From: Ruminococcus flavefaciens
GTDB lineage: Bacteria > Bacillota > Clostridia > Oscillospirales > Ruminococcaceae
Direction of reading: 5' to 3'
NCBI GenBank assembly: GCA_002371825.1
Contig: DFHF01000039.1
Coordinates: 1 to 64,000, forward strand
DNA length: 64,000 bases
In this document: piece by piece, positions 58,323 through 64,000 of the stretch
How the letters are laid out: each line of letters starts with the position of its first letter
Numbering within the stretch: position 1 is the first letter of the stretch
Position numbers and translations under genes: made by a program
The notes under the pieces: model-generated
Told to the model about the DNA's origin: nothing
The model's database searches: none
What the model saw: the letters and a program-made list of their open reading frames with translations, nothing else

Positions 58323-59105
58323 ATGAACGAACTTATAAAGGGACTTTCAATACCGTTTCTCGGAACAGCGCTTGGTTCTGCCTGTGTATTCCTGATGAGG
58401 AAGTCATTCAGTATATCCGTACAGAGAGTGCTCACGGGATTTGCTGCCGGAGTAATGACTGCGGCAAGTGTATGGAGCCTGCTGATACCGGCTATCGAGC
58501 AGGAAGAGGAGTCTATGAAAAAGCTGGCATTTGTGCCTGCTGTAGTCGGATTTCACCTGGGAATAATATTCCTGCTGCTTCTTGATAATGTTATTCCTCA
58601 TCTTCACATGAACAGCGAACATTCCGAGGGACCCCGCACAGGTTTTTCAAAGGATACGATGCTGATCTTAGCGGTAACTCTCCACAATATCCCTGAGGGC
58701 ATGGCCGTGGGAGTGGTTTATGCAGGACTGCTTTACGGAAATGCTGATATATCCTCTGCCGGAGCTCTTGCCCTTGCACTTGGCATAGCAATACAGAATT
58801 TCCCGGAGGGAGCGATAATTTCAATGCCTCTCCGTGCAGATGGAATGAGCCGGAAAAAAGCCTTTGCAATGGGAGTACTTTCAGGTGCTGCTGAACCTGT
58901 CGGGGCTGCGGTAACGATACTTGCAGCAGGATTGATCGTGCCTGCCATGCCGTATCTTCTCAGCTTTGCCGCCGGAGCAATGATCTATGTTGTAGTTGAG
59001 GAGCTTATACCGGAAATGTCAGAAGGGGAACATTCAAATATCGGAACGGTCTCATTTGCATTTGGATTTTCTGCAATGATGATACTTGATGTTTCGCTTG
59101 GATAA
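58323..59105 (+). CDS. ZIP-family divalent metal transporter
   Basis: A 260-residue inner-membrane transporter importing zinc or related metals. Eight hydrophobic segments can be traced. The metal-binding motifs are HNIPEGMAVGV (helix 4) and NFPEGAIIS (helix 5), with a His in PHLHMN on the loop between helices 3 and 4. The start at 58323 follows AAGGAAGG and gives MNELIKGLSIPFLGTALGS, the usual start of this branch; upstream ATGs lengthen the protein with non-family sequence. It may be controlled with the neighbouring TetR gene. Confidence 0.92.
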   Translation: MNELIKGLSIPFLGTALGSACVFLMRKSFSISVQRVLTGFAAGVMTAASVWSLLIPAIEQEEESMKKLAFVPAVVGFHLGIIFLLLLDNVIPHLHMNSEHSEGPRTGFSKDTMLILAVTLHNIPEGMAVGVVYAGLLYGNADISSAGALALALGIAIQNFPEGAIISMPLRADGMSRKKAFAMGVLSGAAEPVGAAVTILAAGLIVPAMPYLLSFAAGAMIYVVVEELIPEMSEGEHSNIGTVSFAFGFSAMMILDVSLG

Positions 59106-59127
59106 AAGTTGATATCGTATAAAAACA

Positions 59128-59158
59128 ATACCTCCGCAGATAATAACTGCGGAGGTAT
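59128..59158. promoter_or_regulatory. Hairpin that buries the ribosome site of the next ORF
   Basis: ATACCTCCGCA (59128-59138) pairs perfectly with TGCGGAGGTAT (59148-59158) around a 9-nt loop. The right arm includes the GGAGGT that serves the ATG at 59163. It could end the ZIP transcript, but no U tract follows, so control of translation is possible. Confidence 0.6.
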
Positions 59159-59162
59159 ACTT

Positions 59163-59384
59163 ATGAGAAGAATTATTAAAACAATAGTGCTCATAGCAGT
59201 TCTGCGCTGGGGAATAAACAGCACAGGCAGCTACAGTCTGGAGCTGCCTTCCGGAAGGCGACTTCTGGACTGCCTTGCTGAGATAACCGAGTCAGTGACC
59301 GATCTGTTCCAGGAAATAAAGCTCGTTCCTAAGGATCAGAACAGTGAAAGCTGCTTGTACTTCTCGGGAAGAGTCCGTATCTGA
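59163..59384 (+). CDS. Possible small membrane protein after the ZIP gene
   Basis: A 73-residue frame with GGAGGT 6 bp before the ATG. The start MRRIIKTIVLIAVLRWGI is basic then hydrophobic and could be a signal or anchor; the rest has no recognised motif. Its last 49 bp overlap the convergent radical SAM gene. The ribosome site lies inside a perfect hairpin. Reality is uncertain. Confidence 0.4.
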   Translation: MRRIIKTIVLIAVLRWGINSTGSYSLELPSGRRLLDCLAEITESVTDLFQEIKLVPKDQNSESCLYFSGRVRI

Positions 59385-60199
59385 GTGAAGCACTGCTCAG
59401 GATCGTGTAATATACCGTGCTTTTCACAGAAACAGACGAACTGATCCATGAGCTGAGCACTGCGTGGACTGTTCAAAACATAGGAAAGACCGTATTCACG
59501 CTGATATCTTTCTTTAAGTCCGGGGAAGAGCCTGTCGAGAGCCTTGTAGAAATACTCCCGGTTTCCCTCACGGAGAGTAAGTCCCATATTGAAGCAGATG
59601 ATACCCTTTACTCCAGCATCAGCGCACATTTCAAGAAGTCCCATAAGGTTTTCAGGTGTGTCATTGATGTATGGAAGCAGGGGAGTCAGCCAGACATATG
59701 TGGGGATATCATTTTCCTGCATAGCTTTCAGCACCTCATATCTTCTGCTTGCAGGACAGACATTCGGTTCTATGAGCCGGCAGAGATCATCATTGAACGT
59801 GGTCAGGGTCATCTGAACAACAGCCTTCTGCTCTTCGTTTATAGTTCTGAGCAGATCAATATCACGGAGCACAAGATCTGATTTTGTAATGAGTGCTGCG
59901 CCGAAATCGTATTTCTTTATCACTTCAAGGCAGCGTCTCATCAGCAGGAGCTCCTTTTCGGCAGGCATATAAGGATCGCTCATAGAGCCGGTTCCGATGA
60001 CACATTTCTTCCTCTTTGAACGCAGAGCCTTTTCGAGCAATTCCGGAGCATTCTGCTTCACCTCGATATCCTCGAAGGGATGATCTATGTGATAACACAG
60101 GCTTCTGCTGTCACAGTAGATACAGCCGTGAGTACAGCCCCGGTAGATATTCATACCGTTCTTAGCAGATAATATGCCCTTTGCATCAACGAAATGCAT
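59336..60199 (-). CDS. SPL-like (Rv2578c-type) radical SAM protein
   Basis: A 287-residue radical S-adenosylmethionine protein of the spore-photoproduct-lyase-like group. The cluster motif is CTHGCIYCDSR (CxxxCxxC, Cys22, Cys26, Cys29). Further landmarks are the nucleotide-binding GTGSMSDPYMPAE, LITKSDLVLRD, and FNMGLTLREGNREYFYKALD. These small members lack some residues of true SplB and their reaction is unknown. It starts 12 bp after the M23 peptidase stop with no good ribosome site and may be translated by coupling. Confidence 0.87.
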   Translation of the reverse strand: MHFVDAKGILSAKNGMNIYRGCTHGCIYCDSRSLCYHIDHPFEDIEVKQNAPELLEKALRSKRKKCVIGTGSMSDPYMPAEKELLLMRRCLEVIKKYDFGAALITKSDLVLRDIDLLRTINEEQKAVVQMTLTTFNDDLCRLIEPNVCPASRRYEVLKAMQENDIPTYVWLTPLLPYINDTPENLMGLLEMCADAGVKGIICFNMGLTLREGNREYFYKALDRLFPGLKERYQREYGLSYVLNSPRSAQLMDQFVCFCEKHGILHDPEQCFTQIRTLPEKYKQLSLF

Positions 60200-60211
60200 G
60201 ATATCTGAAGC

Positions 60212-61522
60212 TTATTTTGCAGAAGCAGATTCAAGCTCGCTGAGGATATCCATACGAACTATTGTGAGGTCGAAGGCATTGACTGTACCGTCGCCGTCAA
60301 GATCGGAGGCCTCATACTGCTTGGATGAATAGCTCTGTTTGCCCATCATGAATTTCTGAAGTGTGATAACATCAGCGATATTTACCTTGCCGTCCATATT
60401 TGAATCACCGGGGGTAACTTTTTCAGGAGGAGCTCCTATAGAGAATTCAGATCTGACAAGCTCGAAAGTATTGCCCATAGAGTCCTCGGCAATTACTCTG
60501 TAGAGATAGCTGCCGTTAGCGAGGCTGCCGAATTTTATCTGTTTATCGAAATAGGTATTGAGGTCATATGTAGTGGTATTCGGAGTTATCTCGGCATACT
60601 GTGCTGTAGGTTCCTCTCCCATGTCATACACACCGCCGTAGACCTTGGCGATGGGGTAAGCAGAAGTGATCTTTCCCTTAAGGGAGAACGCAGCCTTGGG
60701 AGTAAGTGAGCCCTCGGGATATGTCTCTCCGGATATAGTCATTTTTGCTTCAAGTTCACCTGTCTTCTGGAGATAATCCATTGAACAGTAGCCGCTGACA
60801 CCGTTTGCTTCGATCAGAGCCCATTTGCCGTCTGAAAAAGAAACGTTTACGATATCGCCGGGATTTATCTTGCCGACAACTGCATAGTTTGTACCGTTTC
60901 CGCTTCTGATGTTAAGGAATGTCTCGATCCCCTTTGTGGTGTAAACTCCTGCCAGGTCTGCGGTGAAGCCTTCAGGTATCTTTGAAACGGGAGCCTTGCC
61001 GTCAGATGGGGAGTCGGTATAATTGAAATATGTGAGTGGGTCATAGTATGTGCAGGTAGGCCAGCCAGCCTGAAGATTGTTACAGACACCGAAGTGGAGG
61101 TGATTTCCTGTAGCATAACCGGTAGCTCCTACAAGACCGATCACATCGCCCTGAGAAACGGACTGTCCTGTTGATACATTGATCTGAGAGCAGTGGGCAT
61201 AGAATGTGTATATTCCGAGATCAGCGTGCTGGATGATAATAAGGTTGCCGTATGCATCCTTCCAGCCGGCTGATACAACAGTGCCGGGGTAAACCGCATA
61301 GATATTTGAGCCGCCGTTTGCTTCGATATCGATAGCATTATGGTAATCAGAGCTGTCACTGATATTGCGGGCAGGCTCAAAATTGGTCGTAATGTTGTGG
61401 TATTTGCTTTCGGTAGGCCAGACAGCGTCAGTTGCATAGGCACAGACGGGAAGTGTATGGCTGATAACAAGAAGAGCGGCTGCCGAAAAAGCAGCAGCTG
61501 TCTTTTTAAAAAATTTCTTCAT
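60212..61522 (-). CDS. Secreted M23 peptidase with SH3 domain and C-terminal dockerin
   Basis: A 436-residue secreted protein. Signal peptide about 1-30; M23/LytM peptidase (about 40-170) with the first zinc histidine in YHNAIDIEANGG and HxH in GNHLHFGV; bacterial SH3 domain (about 190-255, LNIRSGNGTNYAVVGKI, VSGYCSMDYL); an Ig-like region (about 260-365); a type I dockerin (about 370-430) with GDSNMDGKVNIADVITLQKF and SDLDGDGTVNAFDLTIVRM. Dockerins normally attach plant-cell-wall enzymes to scaffoldins; on a peptidoglycan endopeptidase it is less common. It may deliver lytic activity to the surface complex or act on competitors. It has a good promoter. Confidence 0.92.
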   Translation of the reverse strand: MKKFFKKTAAAFSAAALLVISHTLPVCAYATDAVWPTESKYHNITTNFEPARNISDSSDYHNAIDIEANGGSNIYAVYPGTVVSAGWKDAYGNLIIIQHADLGIYTFYAHCSQINVSTGQSVSQGDVIGLVGATGYATGNHLHFGVCNNLQAGWPTCTYYDPLTYFNYTDSPSDGKAPVSKIPEGFTADLAGVYTTKGIETFLNIRSGNGTNYAVVGKINPGDIVNVSFSDGKWALIEANGVSGYCSMDYLQKTGELEAKMTISGETYPEGSLTPKAAFSLKGKITSAYPIAKVYGGVYDMGEEPTAQYAEITPNTTTYDLNTYFDKQIKFGSLANGSYLYRVIAEDSMGNTFELVRSEFSIGAPPEKVTPGDSNMDGKVNIADVITLQKFMMGKQSYSSKQYEASDLDGDGTVNAFDLTIVRMDILSELESASAK

Positions 61523-61603
61523 TAAGAAAGCTCCTTTTCGTGACCCGAGAAAAAATAGTAAAGATAAAGGTCATCGTAATTTTTCATAGCTTTTGACATA
61601 AAA

Positions 61604-61632
61604 ATAGTACCATATTTTAGAGAATAAGTCAA
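61604..61632 (-). promoter_or_regulatory. Sigma-A promoter of the dockerin M23 gene
   Basis: Minus strand: TTGACT (61627-61632), 17-bp spacer, TACTAT (61604-61609). Confidence 0.7.
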
Positions 61633-61706
61633 TTACAAAGAGTAATATCTGCTGATATCTCCATATATGGTACATATTTTTATGTTGAAATCGTTATATT
61701 ATTGTT

Positions 61707-62831
61707 CTATCTGCGAATAAGTTCATTGCAGGCCATGAGGAATGGAGCAATGCCTTTTGCATCGTTTTCAACTATTTTTTCCGAGAGATAATACTCTGCG
61801 GAGCCGTCACGTCCGCTGCCGAGACCTGCCATAAGACAGATATTTCTGAGAACAGGAACTCCCGAGCTGTCGTTGGATATGAATTTTTCTGAAACGGCCG
61901 AAAGTGCTTTTTCGCCGGCCAGACCGATACTGCTGCCGCATATCCCAAGTCTGAATGATTTCAGAGCAGAGTACGCAAAGAGCAGAGTGCCGCTGGTCTC
62001 CGGGTAGTTGCCTGAGAGCTCCGGTCTTGCCGGGAGCTGCATGAGAGTGCCGTCATCGTTTGCAGTACGCATAAGTGCAGTCAGAAGATCGCCCAGCATA
62101 TCACTGAAAAGCTTCTTTTCCGGGAACATTTCAGAGAGGTCGGCAAGTGCTGCACAAAGCCATCCCATTGATCTGAGCCAGAATTCGTCTGACAGACCTG
62201 TATCCGGGTCTGCCCAGCACATAGAGCGTGTCTCATCATAGCCGTGATGATAAAGGCCGGAATCTTTGTCACGCATTATATCTCGGATATTTTTTAGCTG
62301 CATACAGACGTCATCAAGGTATTTAGGCTCATCTTTGAGAGCGGAGCAGCCTGCCATAAACGGTAGAGCCATATAAGTTCCGTCCAGCCATATCTGCCGT
62401 GGATAAATGGCCTTGTGCCAGAAATTTCCGCAGTCCAGCCGGGGCTGTTTATCAAGCTGTCCGCTTACGAGTTTTTCTGCTGCGGAGAGATAAGCTTCAT
62501 TGCCGGTAAGCTGATAAAGCTTAATAAGGTTTTTTCCTCCGTTGATGTTATCAAGGTTATAGTCGCTGAAAACAAGGGTAGGGATATTGCCTTCCCCGTC
62601 CATATAGGCTCTGATAAATCTTTCTGTATAAGCCAGCAGCTCTTCATTTCCTGTACTTTCGTAAAGCATAAGAAGAGCGGTCATCATACAGTTGTCGATA
62701 TAGTTCCACTTCGGATTTTTCCGGAATATGACATTCTCGGCGTTCCATTTCGGAGCGAGCGGCTGAGACGGCAGGATAAGCTCCCTGACATATTTTTTTG
62801 CAGTCTCCACGGGCTGCCTTAAACTAGTCAT
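61707..62831 (-). CDS. GH105 unsaturated rhamnogalacturonyl hydrolase
   Basis: A 374-residue cytosolic hydrolase of glycoside hydrolase family 105 (YteR/YesR type). It removes the unsaturated galacturonyl residue left by pectate or rhamnogalacturonan lyases. The (alpha/alpha)6-barrel signatures are present: YIDNCMMTALLMLYE, YPRQIWLDGTYMALPFMA with the catalytic Asp, LYHHGYDET, FWLRSMGWL and SGTLLFAYSALKS. No signal peptide, as expected for an enzyme acting after import. It overlaps the permease gene by 4 bp. Together they form a rhamnogalacturonan-oligosaccharide utilisation operon. Confidence 0.93.
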   Translation of the reverse strand: MTSLRQPVETAKKYVRELILPSQPLAPKWNAENVIFRKNPKWNYIDNCMMTALLMLYESTGNEELLAYTERFIRAYMDGEGNIPTLVFSDYNLDNINGGKNLIKLYQLTGNEAYLSAAEKLVSGQLDKQPRLDCGNFWHKAIYPRQIWLDGTYMALPFMAGCSALKDEPKYLDDVCMQLKNIRDIMRDKDSGLYHHGYDETRSMCWADPDTGLSDEFWLRSMGWLCAALADLSEMFPEKKLFSDMLGDLLTALMRTANDDGTLMQLPARPELSGNYPETSGTLLFAYSALKSFRLGICGSSIGLAGEKALSAVSEKFISNDSSGVPVLRNICLMAGLGSGRDGSAEYYLSEKIVENDAKGIAPFLMACNELIRR

Positions 62832-63655
62832 CCTGTCAGACCTCCTGCGGTAATACCGCTGACAAATTTTTTCTGAGCAATAGCAAAGACGGTTATCGAG
62901 GGGATAAGTCCGATGATAGAGAGGGCTATCAGCTTGTTCTGCTCATAGTTCTGACCTGTACTGTCTACAGACAGTCTCAGTGCCAGAGAAAGAGGATATT
63001 TTTCCACTGACTGTATCATTATCAGCGGAGTGAGGAAATCGTTCATAGTCCATAGGAAGGTAAATACGGCTATAGAGATCACAGCCGGTCTGATACAGGG
63101 CATAAGAACGAAGAACAAAGTCCTGAGTGTTCCGCAGCCGTCTATTCTTGCAGCCTCATCGAATTCCTTAGGTACTCCCTTGAAAAACTGTACGAGGATA
63201 AACACGAACATACCCTCAGAGGCGAAGAGATAGGGGACGGTCAGCGGGATATAGGTGTCGAGAACTCCAAGCTTGCTCCAAAGAAGGAACATGGGCAGTA
63301 CCGTAACTATAGACGGCATGAGCATACCTCCGAGAAGCAGAGCAAAGAAGAACTTTTTTAGCGGGAAATCAAATCTTGCAAAGCCGTATGCCACTATCAC
63401 TGATGACAGTACTGCAAAAACGGTCTTTGGGATTATGATAAGGAAGGTGTTTAAGAAATAATGTCCCATTGTATAGGGAGTAACTGTCCGCCATGCGTTT
63501 TTGTAGACTTGAAAGTCAAAGGAATCCGGCATGAACCAGACAGATGAGAATATTTCACTGTTGCTTTTGAAAGATGCTCCTGCAAGCCAGAGAAGCGGGT
63601 AAAGCATTACGATCCCGGCTGCTGTCAGCAGGAAATAAGCCGGTATCTTTTTCAT
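62828..63655 (-). CDS. Carbohydrate ABC transporter permease, second subunit
   Basis: A 275-residue membrane protein with six hydrophobic segments and the EAA loop EFDEAARIDGCGTLRTLFFVLMPCIRPA. It belongs to the LacG/MalG-type (YtcP/LplC) permeases that import oligosaccharides. It overlaps the upstream permease by 4 bp and the GH105 gene by 4 bp. In related operons it works with an extracellular binding protein and a shared ATPase; neither is in the window. Substrate is inferred from GH105. Confidence 0.93.
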   Translation of the reverse strand: MKKIPAYFLLTAAGIVMLYPLLWLAGASFKSNSEIFSSVWFMPDSFDFQVYKNAWRTVTPYTMGHYFLNTFLIIIPKTVFAVLSSVIVAYGFARFDFPLKKFFFALLLGGMLMPSIVTVLPMFLLWSKLGVLDTYIPLTVPYLFASEGMFVFILVQFFKGVPKEFDEAARIDGCGTLRTLFFVLMPCIRPAVISIAVFTFLWTMNDFLTPLIMIQSVEKYPLSLALRLSVDSTGQNYEQNKLIALSIIGLIPSITVFAIAQKKFVSGITAGGLTG

Positions 63656-64000
63656 TCCTCATCCCTCCTCAGAAATGCAGATACTGCATACATTACAGCT
63701 ACTGCCGCAGAAATGAGCATGAAGAGCACCCATGATACCGCATTGGCATATCCCTGTTCATTATATCTGAACATCTCATCGTATATGAGCATACCAAGAG
63801 TATATGTGCTTCTGAGCGGACCGCCGCCGGTTATCATATAGGGAGCGTTGAACTCCTGAAAAGCGGCAATGGTCTGAAGTATGAGATTCACAAAGATAAC
63901 GCTTTTCATCTGAGGCAGAGTTATTGCGAAAAATGCTCTGACCGGACCGCAGCCGTCAACTTTTGCTGCTTCGTAGAGCTCCTTCGGTATGCCTCTCAGA
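63652..64000 (-). CDS. Carbohydrate ABC transporter permease, first subunit, N-terminal part missing
   Basis: The frame runs to the window's right edge on the minus strand, so its start lies beyond 64000. The visible 115 residues are the C-terminal part of a MalF/LplB-type permease. The edge codes for the EAA loop LRGIPKELYEAAKVDGCGPV, then FFAITLPQMKSVIFVNLILQ, NAPYMITGGGPLRSTYTLG and a last membrane segment (SWVLFMLISAAVAVMYAVSAFL). An internal ATG at 63909 is not the start. It pairs with the next permease by a 4-bp overlap. Confidence 0.92.
   Translation of the reverse strand, partial: LRGIPKELYEAAKVDGCGPVRAFFAITLPQMKSVIFVNLILQTIAAFQEFNAPYMITGGGPLRSTYTLGMLIYDEMFRYNEQGYANAVSWVLFMLISAAVAVMYAVSAFLRRDEE

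Noticed and set aside
57686..58435. 249-codon minus-strand frame over tetR and the ZIP start
   Set aside because: Antisense to two genes with clear motifs and ribosome sites.

Overview
The window most resembles the chromosome of an anaerobic, fibre-degrading Ruminococcus-type member of the Clostridia (Oscillospiraceae). This rests on type III glutamine synthetase, two proteins with cellulosomal dockerin modules, a pectin/rhamnogalacturonan gene cluster, sporulation-type genes (spoIIP, gerW) in a Gram-positive layout, strong GGAGG ribosome-binding sites and sigma-A promoters with a 17-bp spacer. No phage, transposase, CRISPR array or rRNA is visible. The one RNA gene seen is tRNA-Arg(CCG).

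Layout. 1-486: 3' end of metK. 0.5-4.8 kb (minus): response regulator, sensor kinase and two paralogous membrane-anchored proteins. 4.9-6.3 kb (minus): two tandem RadC-like genes. 6.6-9.8 kb: a two-headed dockerin-bearing SGNH esterase. 9.8-10.9 kb (minus): lipoprotein and rpmB. 11.1-18.9 kb (plus): a compact run of ten genes (M50 protease, scpA, scpB, DUF2953, gerW, D,D-carboxypeptidase, pseudouridine synthase, small protein, metA, proline-rich membrane protein). 18.9-25.7 kb: polysaccharide deacetylase, spoIIP plus a small membrane protein, a papain-like hydrolase, asnB and cardiolipin synthase. 25.8-26.4 kb: four 112-bp tandem repeats next to tRNA-Arg. 26.7-29.8 kb: folate operon (HD protein, folP, folBK fusion, folA). 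30.1-35.8 kb (minus): CdaR-like regulator, ftsE, ftsX, PcsB-like hydrolase, ctpA. 36.0-39.3 kb (minus): degenerate D-Ala-D-Ala ligase homologue, DUF1934, argS. 39.7-44.8 kb: lipoprotein, EFR1 flavo-ferredoxin, glnN, patatin. 44.8-50.6 kb (minus): lipoprotein, vWA protein, PP2C phosphatase, Ser/Thr kinase, zinc-finger membrane protein, metallophosphoesterase. 50.9-54.3 kb: dCMP deaminase, foldback element, DUF4003, flotillin. 54.6-56.2 kb: rtcB behind a leader ORF and terminator, plus a small basic protein. 56.2-61.5 kb: epimerase-like protein, DUF1858, TetR regulator, ZIP transporter, SPL-like radical SAM enzyme, dockerin-bearing M23 peptidase. 61.7-64.0 kb (minus): GH105 hydrolase and two sugar ABC permeases, the last running off the window.

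How the genes fit together. Envelope biology dominates: FtsEX with a PcsB-like hydrolase, carboxypeptidase, deacetylase, SpoIIP, M23 and papain-like hydrolases, cardiolipin synthase, flotillin and two surface-sensing operons. A second theme is plant polysaccharide use: an acetylesterase on a dockerin, and a GH105 enzyme with an oligosaccharide transporter. The least explained unit is the vWA/PP2C/kinase operon at 44.8-50.6 kb, which looks like a TerY-P-type phosphorylation triad with added surface and zinc-finger partners. Other points worth attention are the ligase homologue missing its metal and nucleotide residues, the RadC pair with complementary decay, the leader/terminator ahead of rtcB, and the 112-bp repeat array.
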